DNA of 64,000 nt, taken from contig NZ_CP054022.1 in assembly GCF_005862305.2 (NCBI RefSeq), positions 682,001 through 746,000 of the forward strand, written 5' to 3'. This stretch comes from Rhizobium indicum (lineage in GTDB: Bacteria; Pseudomonadota; Alphaproteobacteria; Rhizobiales; Rhizobiaceae). Below, piece after piece: positions 1-7,751 of the stretch; positions within the stretch are counted from its first letter, which is position 1; every line of letters starts with the position of its first letter. Under the pieces are notes generated by a model that was given only the letters and a program-made list of their open reading frames with translations, ran no database searches and was not told where the DNA came from. The translations under genes and the position numbers were made by a program.

Positions 1-410
1 GTGCCGATCTCTCGCGGTCGTGGACAGCGGGACACGTGGCAATGAAGGGGAAGCAGAAGGAACTTTATGCGGCAGCCAGGGATCAGATCGAGCACAATCT
101 TTCAATCATCAGGCCTGGGATGACTTTCCAGGAATTCAACGAAATCTCGTGGCGGATTCCGGAGAAATACCAGCCTTATCGATACACGCTTGCTCTGCAC
201 GGAACCGGAATGGCGGATGAATGGCCGGGGATCCTTCTGCATCCGGATTTCGACCCTGATTTCAGCGGCATCATCGAGGAGAACATGGTTCTCAACGTCG
301 AAAGCCTGATTGCCGAAGCCGGATCCGAGAGCATCAAGCTGGAAACCCAGGCCTTGATCACGGCAAGGGGAGCCGAGCGGCTGGACACGTTTCCGTGGGA
401 AGAGATCTGA
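1..410 (+). CDS. M24-family metallopeptidase-fold protein (DddP/creatinase-like), C-terminal fragment
   Basis: The frame is open to the left edge, so the gene starts outside the window; the visible part is about 135 residues. M24 'pita-bread' enzymes bind two metals through a D-D-H-E-E set. The last Asp (in ADLSRSW, at the edge), the His (LHGTGM), one Glu (LNVES) and the final Glu (KLETQ) are all visible, so the active site looks intact in this part. The segment IRPGMTFQEF and the C-terminal SGIIEENMVLNVES are typical of Xaa-Pro aminopeptidase, creatinase and DMSP-lyase DddP relatives. Which reaction it performs cannot be told from this fragment. The neighbouring demethylation and DMSP-lyase-like genes make a small-molecule C-N or C-S hydrolase/lyase more attractive than a peptidase (inference). 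It converges on the AraC-type gene to its right. Confidence 0.75.
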   Translation, partial: ADLSRSWTAGHVAMKGKQKELYAAARDQIEHNLSIIRPGMTFQEFNEISWRIPEKYQPYRYTLALHGTGMADEWPGILLHPDFDPDFSGIIEENMVLNVESLIAEAGSESIKLETQALITARGAERLDTFPWEEI

Positions 411-414
411 AAAA

Positions 415-516
415 GCAGGTCGCGCAAAACTGTGCAGCGGTTTGCGACAACGACATGCGTGAGAACAAAGAGCTAAAGCGCGAGGAGCGAATCTGAAAGA
501 TTGCGACGCGCTTTAG
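415..516. repeat. Rhizobial intergenic repeat with terminal inverted repeat
   Basis: This lies between two convergent genes. An inverted pair is seen, CTAAAGCGCG at 473-482 and CGCGCTTTAG at 507-516. It is preceded by the phrase GCAAAACTGTGCAGCGGTTT, a wording I recall from dispersed rhizobial intergenic repeats. The inverted repeat covers the stop codon of the leftward regulator and could also act as a bidirectional terminator. The repeat identity is from memory and was not checked by a search. Confidence 0.5.
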
Positions 517-1523
517 TGCGCTCTCGAAGCGGCACGATGCTGCGACGGTGTCTGCCCGAATGTGCGCTTGAAGGTTCTCGTGAACTGCGAGGCGTTTTCA
601 AAGCCGACATCCAGCGCAATCTCGATCAGCGGCGCCTTCGACTGGGCAAGGATCGACTTCGCTCGCTCCATGCGAACACGATTATAGGCCTTGGCAGGAG
701 ACATCCCCGTCTTGTCGATGAAGATCCTCTCCAGTTGCCGCCTCGACAGGCCAACCGTGGCGGCAAGCTTCTGGATAGACATGCTGCCATCGACGAACTG
801 CTCCATCGTAATCATCGCCGCCTTGACGCGGGCGTCGTCATAATCGTCGTAGAGCGGACGCCGGGGCTGTATGTCGGCCGGAGCCCGCGCCTTTTCGATC
901 TGAAGGACCTCCAGCGCGTTTCGTTCGGCGTCGCGGCTGATACATTTTCGGACCAGCAACGCCGCCATGTCGGCGGAGCTGCTGCCGCCTGCGCATGATC
1001 CGCGCTGGCGATCGAGATTGAAGAGCCGATCGGAGCGAACGCTGAGGTCGGGAAACCGCTCCCGAAACTCCTTATAATGCAGCCAGCTCACACAGGACTC
1101 GTGCCGCTTCATCAGGCCAGCCGCAGCCAGAATGAACGAACCCGTGCACACGCCGATCAGCGGCACCTTCTTGGCGTCCGCCTGCTTGAGAAAAGCGATG
1201 GTCTCCTGGTCGACAGGGTTCTCCACCGTCAGAAGGCCGCCGACGACGACGATATAATTGAACTTCGACGGATCGACGAAATCGGACGTCGGAGCGACCT
1301 GGACGCCGCAACTCGAGGTGATCAGGTGCCGCGTGCTGCCGATCACCTGCCAGTCGGCAAGGACCCTTCCGGAACGATCCTGCTCGTCGCTGGCAAGCCG
1401 CAGCGTATCCACGAAGAGCGCGAAGGCGGACAGCGTGAACGATCGCGCCAGGACGAAGCCCACCTTGAGCCGCTCAGCCGACCTCGCGGCGTCGTCTCCG
1501 TGCCGATGCTGCCCGGATCGCAT
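513..1523 (-). CDS. GlxA-type transcriptional regulator (DJ-1/PfpI domain + AraC HTH)
   Basis: About 336 residues. The N-terminal half is a class I glutamine-amidotransferase-like (DJ-1/PfpI) ligand domain, with VVVGGLL and the nucleophile-elbow-like GVCTGSFILAAAG. The C-terminal half is a two-helix-turn-helix AraC domain (QKLAATVGLSRRQLERIF ... FENASQFTRTFKRTFGQTP). GlxA-like regulators of this architecture control choline, glycine betaine, carnitine and dimethylglycine catabolism in proteobacteria (family knowledge), which suits the neighbouring demethylation genes. The frame opens further upstream, to 1622, but that part is repeat sequence. ATG 1523 is preceded by an AGGGGG ribosome site at good spacing and gives the usual family length; ATG 1529 is the alternative. 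Confidence 0.85.
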   Translation of the reverse strand: MRSGQHRHGDDAARSAERLKVGFVLARSFTLSAFALFVDTLRLASDEQDRSGRVLADWQVIGSTRHLITSSCGVQVAPTSDFVDPSKFNYIVVVGGLLTVENPVDQETIAFLKQADAKKVPLIGVCTGSFILAAAGLMKRHESCVSWLHYKEFRERFPDLSVRSDRLFNLDRQRGSCAGGSSSADMAALLVRKCISRDAERNALEVLQIEKARAPADIQPRRPLYDDYDDARVKAAMITMEQFVDGSMSIQKLAATVGLSRRQLERIFIDKTGMSPAKAYNRVRMERAKSILAQSKAPLIEIALDVGFENASQFTRTFKRTFGQTPSQHRAASRAH

Positions 1524-1579
1524 ATTCATCCCCCTGCCGCCTGTAAGAACGTACTCATCGAATCCGAAAGACATGCGCC

Positions 1580-1631
1580 AGAGCATGATGCCGAAAAGTG
1601 TGAAGCGGTTTTCGGACGACATCCTGTTCTA
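1580..1631. repeat. Truncated/mosaic RIME element
   Basis: Read on the minus strand, this joins the first arm of a RIME element (AGAACAGGATG) directly to the second palindrome (GTCCGAAAACCGCTTCACAC ... CATCATGCTCT). It therefore looks like a deletion product of the full elements at 6987-7096 and 12438-12550. It lies in the upstream region of the GlxA-type gene and artificially lengthens that gene's open frame. Confidence 0.7.
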
Positions 1632-1755
1632 GCGGATCATGATCGTCAATGAAAATGGGTTTGTCCAATGTTTCCCTCGGCTTCGAGCCGGCTAGCCTGA
1701 GCAGGGCGCAGGCCATCACGGAATATCTCGATATCCGGATGGCGGCGGTTTTGCT

Positions 1756-1780
1756 GGGGAGCGCCCCGCCGGCGCTCCCC
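1756..1780 (-). terminator. GC-rich hairpin downstream of gfa
   Basis: Perfect 9-bp arms GGGGAGCGC and GCGCTCCCC with a 7-nt loop, 10 bp past the gfa stop. No U-tract follows on the minus strand, so intrinsic termination is only a possibility. Confidence 0.45.
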
Positions 1781-1789
1781 GGGGTCAAA

Positions 1790-2362
1790 TCACGCGGCCA
1801 GGACGCCGCTCTTCTTGGCCATCCAGGTTGCGATGTAGTCCATAAGGCCAGGGTTTAGGCAATCGTAAGGCTCGAGGCCGGACGTCCTCAGTTGTGCCCT
1901 GACAGCGTCCATCTTGGCAGGGTCGAAGCCGCTTTCGATGATCGACGACACGAAGGCCGCAAAGCCTGGCTTCGCCCAGCCGCTTTCCTGAAAGCGTTCC
2001 GGATGGACGAACGACAATCCCTGGAACGGATGTTCGCGCACGACCGGTCCATACATATGCACGCCGCATTCCTTGCAGGCGTGGCGCTGGATCAAGGCTG
2101 TGGAATCGACGACGGCGAGCTTGTCGTCATTCTCCTGAACTTCGACGCTTTCGGTCGGCGCAACTGCCACGACCGAAAACACTGCACCTTCGGGCTTCCA
2201 GCATTTCGTGCAGCCGCAGGCGTGATTGTGAGCGATATCGCCCTTGATCCTGACCTTCACGGGGTTGCTGGTGCACTTGCAGACGAGCGTCCCGCCTGTG
2301 AAAGCAGCGTCAGTCGCCCGAAAGCCTGAATCCACTGCCGGATGTATGGCTATGCTGGTCAT
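1790..2362 (-). CDS. gfa: S-(hydroxymethyl)glutathione synthase (glutathione-dependent formaldehyde-activating enzyme)
   Basis: 190 residues, the normal Gfa length. It accelerates condensation of formaldehyde with glutathione, the entry step of glutathione-dependent formaldehyde oxidation. The two zinc-binding Cys clusters are visible: LVCKC near the N-terminus followed by [14 protein letters not shown], and later [14 protein letters not shown]. The ATG at 2362 follows a clear GGAGGAG site; an in-frame extension upstream lacks family similarity. It is the last gene of the leftward run adhC-fghA-gfa, 54 bp after fghA. Formaldehyde released by the demethylase upstream would be its substrate (inference from context). 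Confidence 0.95.
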   Translation of the reverse strand: MTSIAIHPAVDSGFRATDAAFTGGTLVCKCTSNPVKVRIKGDIAHNHACGCTKCWKPEGAVFSVVAVAPTESVEVQENDDKLAVVDSTALIQRHACKECGVHMYGPVVREHPFQGLSFVHPERFQESGWAKPGFAAFVSSIIESGFDPAKMDAVRAQLRTSGLEPYDCLNPGLMDYIATWMAKKSGVLAA

Positions 2363-2416
2363 GGGTTTCTCCTCCCCTTCTGGGCCGTTTGCGATATGCC
2401 CGGCCAAGCTCTGCAA

Positions 2417-3253
2417 TCAGTCTCCCAACCTCCGTGCGTGCCAGCGCAGATGGTCTTCCATGAATGTCGAAATGAAGAAGTAGGAGTGGCCGTAGCCTTC
2501 CTGCATGCGAAGCCGCAGGCTGATGCCGGCAGTCTCGCAGGCTTGCCTGAGCTCTTCGGGGCGCAATCCATCCTCCAGGAAGCTATCCCCCGTCCCCTGG
2601 TCGACGAGGAATTCCGGGAACCGGTGCCCGTCTTCGATGAGCGAGCAGGCATCATATGCCCGCCAGGCCGTTTCATCCGATCCAAGGTATTTCTGGAATG
2701 CCGGCTTTGACCAGCCGGAGACCGAGGGATGGCTGATCGGCGCGAAAGCCGAGCAGCTGCCGAAGCGTTCGGGGTTCCTGAGCGCGATCGTGATCGCGCC
2801 ATGTCCGCCCATCGAGTGACCGAAGATTCCCTGGCGGTCCATGTCGACCGGAAACTCGGCCGCGATAAGCTTCGGCAATTCATCGACGACGTAGCTGTAC
2901 ATCCGATAGTTCTGTGCGAATGGCGGCTCGGTCGCGTCGACGTAGAAGCCGGCACCCTTGCCGAACTGCCAATTGCCAGGTTCGTCCGGGACGGCATCGC
3001 CCCGCGGACTGGTGTCGGGGCAGACGATGATCATGCCGAGTTCTGCGGCAAGTCGCCGATACTCGCCCTTTTCCATGACGTTCGCATGGGTGCAGGTCAG
3101 ACCGGAAAGGTACCATAGAACCGGCAGCTTCCGTGCTTTGGCCTGCGGCGGCAGGAATACCGCAAAGGTCATGTCGCAGTCGCAGACATCCGAGCGATCG
3201 ACGTAAACGCCCTGGGTGCCGCCATGAGAATTCTCGGTCGAGATCGTCTTCAT
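2417..3253 (-). CDS. fghA: S-formylglutathione hydrolase
   Basis: 278 residues, an alpha/beta-hydrolase of the esterase D family. It hydrolyses S-formylglutathione to formate and glutathione, the third step of the formaldehyde route. The nucleophile elbow GHSMGGHGA is visible near residue 150. The C-terminal region carries the family Asp (LVDQGTGDSF) and the catalytic-His context (EGYGHSYFFI). LTCTHANVMEKGEYRRLA is a hallmark of this family. It starts only 3 bp after adhC ends, so the two are almost certainly co-transcribed. Confidence 0.96.
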   Translation of the reverse strand: MKTISTENSHGGTQGVYVDRSDVCDCDMTFAVFLPPQAKARKLPVLWYLSGLTCTHANVMEKGEYRRLAAELGMIIVCPDTSPRGDAVPDEPGNWQFGKGAGFYVDATEPPFAQNYRMYSYVVDELPKLIAAEFPVDMDRQGIFGHSMGGHGAITIALRNPERFGSCSAFAPISHPSVSGWSKPAFQKYLGSDETAWRAYDACSLIEDGHRFPEFLVDQGTGDSFLEDGLRPEELRQACETAGISLRLRMQEGYGHSYFFISTFMEDHLRWHARRLGD

Positions 3254-3256
3254 GGC

Positions 3257-4384
3257 TCAGTACACGACCACGCCGCGGATGCTTTCGCCTTTGTGCATCA
3301 GCTCGAAGCCCTTGTTGATATCTTCGAGCGGCATGGTGTGGGTGATCATCGGATCGATCTGGATCTTGCCTTGCATGTACCAGTCGACGATCTTCGGCAC
3401 GTCGGTGCGCCCGCGCGCGCCGCCAAAGGCGGTGCCCATCCAGTTGCGGCCGGTGACCAGCTGGAACGGACGGGTGGAGATTTCCTGGCCGGCGCCGGCA
3501 ACGCCGATGATAATGGACTTGCCCCAGCCGCGGTGGCTCGCTTCCAGCGCCTGGCGCATCACCTTGGTGTTGCCGGTGCAGTCGAACGTATAGTCGGCCC
3601 CACCGATCAGGTCGCCGTGGCGCTTGGTCAGGTTGACGAGATAGGGCACGATGTCGTCGCCGACCTCCTTCGGATTGACGAAGTGGGTCATGCCGAACTT
3701 CTCGCCCCATGCCTTGCGGTCAGGGTTGATATCGACGCCGATGATCATGTCGGCACCGGCAAGACGCAGGCCCTGCAGAACGTTGAGGCCGATACCGCCG
3801 AGCCCGAAGACGATCGCCGTCGCGCCCATCTCGACCTTGGCGGTGTTGATGACAGCGCCGATACCGGTCGTGACACCGCAACCGATGTAGCAGATCTTGT
3901 CGAACGGCGCGTCGGGATTGACCTTGGCAAGGGCGATCTCCGGCAGCACGGTGAAGTTCGAAAAGGTCGAGCAGCCCATATAGTGATGGATCTTGTCCTT
4001 GCCGATCGAGAAGCGCGAGGTGCCGTCCGGCATCACGCCCTGGCCCTGGGTCGCGCGGATCGAGGTGCAGAGATTGGTCTTGCGCGAGGTGCAGGAATAG
4101 CATTCGCGGCATTCCGGGGTGTAGAGCGGAATGACGTGGTCGCCCTTCTTCACCGAAGTGACACCGGGGCCGACATCGACGACGATGCCGGCACCCTCAT
4201 GGCCGAGGATCGCCGGGAAGAGGCCCTCAGGGTCGGCGCCTGACAAAGTGAAATCATCGGTGTGGCAGATGCCCGTCGCCTTGACCTCCACCAGCACTTC
4301 GCCGGCCTTCGGGCCTTCCAGCTGCACGGTCATCACTTCGAGCGGTTTTCCTGCCTGAACGGCAACGGCGGCGCGAACGTCCAT
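3257..4384 (-). CDS. adhC: S-(hydroxymethyl)glutathione dehydrogenase / class III alcohol dehydrogenase
   Basis: 375 residues, full length for zinc-dependent class III ADH. It oxidises S-hydroxymethylglutathione to S-formylglutathione with NAD+. Visible features are the catalytic-zinc Cys (ATGICHTDDFTLSG), the GHEGAGIV motif, the four structural-zinc cysteines (CRECYSCTSRKTNLC), and the NAD-binding loop FGLGGIGLNVLQG. A GAGGAAGG ribosome site precedes the ATG. With fghA and gfa it forms a complete formaldehyde-to-formate pathway placed directly behind a demethylase/ETF operon. Confidence 0.96.
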   Translation of the reverse strand: MDVRAAVAVQAGKPLEVMTVQLEGPKAGEVLVEVKATGICHTDDFTLSGADPEGLFPAILGHEGAGIVVDVGPGVTSVKKGDHVIPLYTPECRECYSCTSRKTNLCTSIRATQGQGVMPDGTSRFSIGKDKIHHYMGCSTFSNFTVLPEIALAKVNPDAPFDKICYIGCGVTTGIGAVINTAKVEMGATAIVFGLGGIGLNVLQGLRLAGADMIIGVDINPDRKAWGEKFGMTHFVNPKEVGDDIVPYLVNLTKRHGDLIGGADYTFDCTGNTKVMRQALEASHRGWGKSIIIGVAGAGQEISTRPFQLVTGRNWMGTAFGGARGRTDVPKIVDWYMQGKIQIDPMITHTMPLEDINKGFELMHKGESIRGVVVY

Positions 4385-4540
4385 GTTGATATCCTTCCTC
4401 TTAAATTGAATTCTGATGCTGCATATTCGGATCGACCGGCTTCTCGCCGATCTGCTTCGCTGCGTTACCGCCGAGACTTCAAGCTCTGGCGTTCGAGCTT
4501 TTCGTTCATCTCGGACCCATTGTCGTCGCCAAGGACCCCA

Positions 4541-5236
4541 TCACATCTCCCGCTCAACCTGGCACCAGACCGCCAGCAGTGGCCGGGCTGTGCATCTTAT
4601 CGCGAAGGATTGCCCGGCGTCGTTCGCAAAGACCGTGCCGATACCGGCAGAAAACCATTGGGAATTGCCAAGGCAGATTTCACCCGGCGAAAGCAGAATG
4701 AAAGCGCGGGGCTGCGTCTGAACATGATCGGGAAATCTTGTATAGCGATCCATATAGATCACGCCGACCCTGAGATCGGCGCGTTCCTCCATGCCGCCGG
4801 GACCGACCAAGACCGCATGGGAGTGCGTATTGCCAAAATTCAGGCTTGCGAACGGACCGGAGCGGCCGCGTCTCCAGAGCAGCTTATCGGCGAGACTCTG
4901 GAACTGGCCGGCGATCGCCTCGTATTTCCGTCCGGATTTCGCAAGATGGCCGATGGCGTCATCCAGCCCTTCCGGCGCGCCGGGAAGAGGCCCGCCCTCC
5001 GGACGCACCTTGCCGGTCTTGAGCAGCCTCTGGAGAACCTTGCCCGCGACAAAGCTGGCGACGGCAGGAGCCTCCGCCGACAGCATCAGCCCGCCGACAT
5101 CATTGAGGAATTCCTGCAGCGGCCGAGAGCGCCTCTCCCTCCCGATGTCGTGCAGCCGTATGTATGCCGGCTTTTCGTCATCGTTCAGGAGAAGGTCGGC
5201 ACCAGGTTTGATTGGACGTCCCACGACGCGCACCAC
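4541..5236 (-). CDS. Cupin of DMSP-lyase-like family, metal ligands degenerate
   Basis: 231 residues with a GTG start behind a G-rich site, 15 bp after etfA. It is clearly a paralogue of the cupin at 7101-7703: both share [28 protein letters not shown], and a W-F-S-x-G-I-G stretch. The metal-binding pattern is broken here. Against the other copy, H139 aligns with H171 (kept), but H141 becomes Q173, E144/E145 become P176/R177, Y147 becomes F179, and the last His H179 becomes F211. A catalytic DMSP lyase or other metal-dependent cupin function is therefore unlikely; a structural or ligand-binding role beside the intact copy is possible (inference). The family name rests on overall pattern, not a search. 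Confidence 0.8.
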   Translation of the reverse strand: MVRVVGRPIKPGADLLLNDDEKPAYIRLHDIGRERRSRPLQEFLNDVGGLMLSAEAPAVASFVAGKVLQRLLKTGKVRPEGGPLPGAPEGLDDAIGHLAKSGRKYEAIAGQFQSLADKLLWRRGRSGPFASLNFGNTHSHAVLVGPGGMEERADLRVGVIYMDRYTRFPDHVQTQPRAFILLSPGEICLGNSQWFSAGIGTVFANDAGQSFAIRCTARPLLAVWCQVEREM

Positions 5237-5251
5237 GTTCGGTCCCCCCCG

Positions 5252-6181
5252 CTAGAGCGCCTTTTGCAATTCCGGCAGGGCGTCGAAGAGATCGGCGACC
5301 AGTCCGTAGTCGGCGACCTGGAAGATCGGCGCCTCCTCGTCCTTGTTGATGGCGACGATGACCTTCGAATCCTTCATGCCGGCCAGATGCTGGATGGCCC
5401 CTGAAATGCCGCAGGCAATGTAGAGCTGCGGCGCCACCACCTTGCCGGTCTGGCCGACCTGCCAGTCGTTCGGCGCATAACCGGCATCGACGGCAGCACG
5501 ACTTGCGCCGACGGCAGCACCCAGCTTGTCGGCAAGCGGCAGGATGACTTCCCTGAACTTCTCGGCCGAGCCGAGTGCCCGGCCGCCGGAGATGATGATC
5601 TTCGCCGACGTCAGTTCCGGACGGTCGGAGGCCGACAGCGCATCGCCGACGAAGGTCGACAGCCCCGAATCGGAAACCGCCGGGATCGCCTCGATCGTTG
5701 CCGAGCCGCCTTCCGGTGCAGAGGCGAAGGAGGCGGTGCGCACGGTGATCACCTTCTTGGCATCGCTCGCCTGTACCGTCTGGATGGCATTGCCGGCATA
5801 GATCGGCCGCTTGAAGGTGTCAGCAGAGATCACTTCGATGATTTCCGAGACCTGGGCGACATCGAGAAGAGCAGCGACCCGCGGCAGCACATTCTTGCCG
5901 ACCGAGGTGGCAGCCGAGACAATGGTATCGTAGCTACCCGCCAGCGAAACGATCAGGTCGGCCAGCGGTTCGGCCAGATTGTTGGCGAGTTCGTCGCTTT
6001 CGGCCAGCAGCACCTTGGAGACGCCGGCAAGCTTGGCCGCCTGTTCGGCAGCAGCCTTGGCAGCCTTGCCGGCGACGAGCACATGCACGTCGCCGCCGAT
6101 CTTGGTGGCTGCCGTCAGCGTCTTGGCGGTCTGATCAGACAGGCTGGCATTGTCGTGGTCAGCCAGAAGAAGAATGGTCAT
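5252..6181 (-). CDS. etfA: Electron transfer flavoprotein alpha subunit
   Basis: 309 residues, the standard EtfA length. With EtfB it accepts electrons from flavoprotein dehydrogenases and passes them to ETF:quinone oxidoreductase. The C-terminal FAD domain is clear: [30 protein letters not shown], and [17 protein letters not shown]. It lies 25 bp downstream of etfB in the same orientation. Location beside an OYE-type demethylase suggests it is a dedicated electron acceptor for demethylation rather than the housekeeping copy (inference). Confidence 0.96.
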   Translation of the reverse strand: MTILLLADHDNASLSDQTAKTLTAATKIGGDVHVLVAGKAAKAAAEQAAKLAGVSKVLLAESDELANNLAEPLADLIVSLAGSYDTIVSAATSVGKNVLPRVAALLDVAQVSEIIEVISADTFKRPIYAGNAIQTVQASDAKKVITVRTASFASAPEGGSATIEAIPAVSDSGLSTFVGDALSASDRPELTSAKIIISGGRALGSAEKFREVILPLADKLGAAVGASRAAVDAGYAPNDWQVGQTGKVVAPQLYIACGISGAIQHLAGMKDSKVIVAINKDEEAPIFQVADYGLVADLFDALPELQKAL

Positions 6182-6206
6182 GATGATGGCTCCTGTTCCC
6201 AGCTGA

Positions 6207-6956
6207 TTACAGCACGCCGGCTGCGTTTTTGAGCTTGTCGATCAATTCGGCGACCGACTTGACCTTGACGCCGGCCTTGCGGCCCGACGGCTCCTCGGTC
6301 TTCAGCACTTTCAGGCGTGGCGTGGTCGAGACGCCGAAATCATCAGGGCTCTTCTTGTCGAGCGGCTTCTTCTTCGCCTTCATGATATTAGGCAGCGAGG
6401 CATAGCGCGGTTCATTCAAGCGCAGATCGGTGGTCACAACAGCCGGCAGCTTGATCTCGATCGTCTGCAGGCCGCCATCGACTTCGCGGGTCACCTGAGC
6501 CTTGCCATCCCCGATCTCGATCTTCGAGGCGAAGGTCGCTTGGGCAGTTCCGAGCAGTGCCGCCAGCATCTGGCCGGTCTGGTTCGAATCGTCGTCGATT
6601 GCCTGCTTGCCGACGATGATCAGCCCCGGCTGTTCGGCATCGGCCACAGCCTTGAGGATCTTGGCGACAGTCAGCGGCTCGACCGCATCGTCGGTCTCGA
6701 CCAGGATCGCCCGGTCGGCGCCCATGGCAAGTGCGGTGCGCAGCGTCTCTTCGGCCTTGGCAGGACCGATCGAGACGACGACCACTTCCTCGGCCTTGCC
6801 GGCTTCCTTCAGCCGCAACGCCTCTTCCACCGAGATCTCGTCGAACGGGTTCATCGACATCTTCACATTGGCAAGCTCGACACCCGTGCCGTCCGGCTTC
6901 ACCCGGATCTTCACGTTGTAGTCGACAACCCGTTTGACGGGCACGAGAATCTTCAT
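6207..6956 (-). CDS. etfB: Electron transfer flavoprotein beta subunit
   Basis: 249 residues when started at the second ATG ([13 protein letters not shown]), which matches the conserved EtfB N-terminus. The ATG two codons earlier, at 6962, is also possible. It carries the AMP/nucleotide-binding EtfB fold and the recognition segment [29 protein letters not shown]. It forms the ETF heterodimer with the adjacent etfA. A RIME repeat separates it from the upstream cupin gene, which may give it a separate or processed transcript. Confidence 0.96.
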   Translation of the reverse strand: MKILVPVKRVVDYNVKIRVKPDGTGVELANVKMSMNPFDEISVEEALRLKEAGKAEEVVVVSIGPAKAEETLRTALAMGADRAILVETDDAVEPLTVAKILKAVADAEQPGLIIVGKQAIDDDSNQTGQMLAALLGTAQATFASKIEIGDGKAQVTREVDGGLQTIEIKLPAVVTTDLRLNEPRYASLPNIMKAKKKPLDKKSPDDFGVSTTPRLKVLKTEEPSGRKAGVKVKSVAELIDKLKNAAGVL

Positions 6957-6986
6957 GGGCAACCCCCCTTTTATTTCTAGACTGAT

Positions 6987-7096
6987 AGAACAGGATGATT
7001 TTGGGGTCGGCCTAAAATCTGAATCCTGTTCTAAATTCTATAGTTAGAGCATGATGTCGTCCGAAAAACGCTCACACTTTTCGGCATCATGCTCTA
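6987..7096. repeat. RIME1-type double-palindrome element
   Basis: Two consecutive imperfect palindromes. The first runs from AGAACAGGATGATTT to GAATCCTGTTCT (6987-7032). The second runs from AGAGCATGATGTCGTCCGAA to TTCGGCATCATGCTCT (7046-7095). The sequence is nearly the same as 12438-12550. It matches the rhizobial intergenic mosaic element pattern and sits between the cupin gene and etfB inside the catabolic gene run. Confidence 0.88.
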
Positions 7097-7100
7097 GTCG

Positions 7101-7703
7101 TCAGTGCGGCCGTTCGGCAAGCAATAGCCAGAAGGCGAAGAGCGGCGTGTCGAGCGACCTCATGGCATGTCTGATGCCAGGGACATTGTAGAACGATCCA
7201 CCGATACCAGGCGAAAACCAGTTCCCTTCCCCCTGCTGGAACTCTCCCTCGGACAGTACGAGGTAGACCTCCTCTGGCGCATGAACGTGGTCGGGATAGC
7301 GCACCTGCGGCGCCATCAACGTCACGCCGATCCACAGGTCGCTCCGCTCCTCCAATCCTCCCGGGCCGATAATCATCGCATTGGCATGTCCATCGACAAA
7401 ATTGTCGCTGGCCGTGTGGTCATACTTGGTGCGCCGACGCCATTCAAGCATTGGCTCGATGCCTTTGAACCCGTCGATCAATCGCATCAGCGAAGGATAG
7501 GACGTATCGATCGAGAGCGCCACATCAAGCTGAGCGCACAGGGGCAATCGGCTTCCCTCTCCCGCACGCGCGACTCCCGGGCGCTCCAGCGCTGCAAAAA
7601 TCTGACGGATCGAGCGGCGGGCTTCCGGGGCCTTGGCGAACTGGTCAAAAGCCACGAAAGCCACATCCAGGAAATTCTGCAGGCTTTCATTGCGTAAACT
7701 CAT
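7101..7703 (-). CDS. Cupin of DMSP-lyase-like family (intact metal site)
   Basis: 200 residues. A helical N-terminal part of about 110 residues precedes a C-terminal cupin barrel. The metal motif is intact: H139 and H141 in YPDHVHAPEE, E144/E145, Y147, and H179 in GIRHAMRS. The pattern resembles DddQ/DddL-type cupin lyases, in which a Tyr in the same motif is catalytic (family knowledge). Its true substrate may be another dimethylated compound. It lies between the demethylase gene and etfB. The paralogue at 4541-5236 has lost most of these ligands. The ATG is the only sensible start; its C-terminus ends 5 bp upstream of a RIME element. Confidence 0.82.
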   Translation of the reverse strand: MSLRNESLQNFLDVAFVAFDQFAKAPEARRSIRQIFAALERPGVARAGEGSRLPLCAQLDVALSIDTSYPSLMRLIDGFKGIEPMLEWRRRTKYDHTASDNFVDGHANAMIIGPGGLEERSDLWIGVTLMAPQVRYPDHVHAPEEVYLVLSEGEFQQGEGNWFSPGIGGSFYNVPGIRHAMRSLDTPLFAFWLLLAERPH

Positions 7704-7751
7704 GTCATCACCTCCCCAGACGATCGGCCGGCAAGCGGTCCGCTCTTGCGA

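Noticed and set aside
4262..5404. 380-codon open frame on the plus strand
   Set aside because: It runs across the ends of three leftward genes and has no coherent domain or ribosome site.
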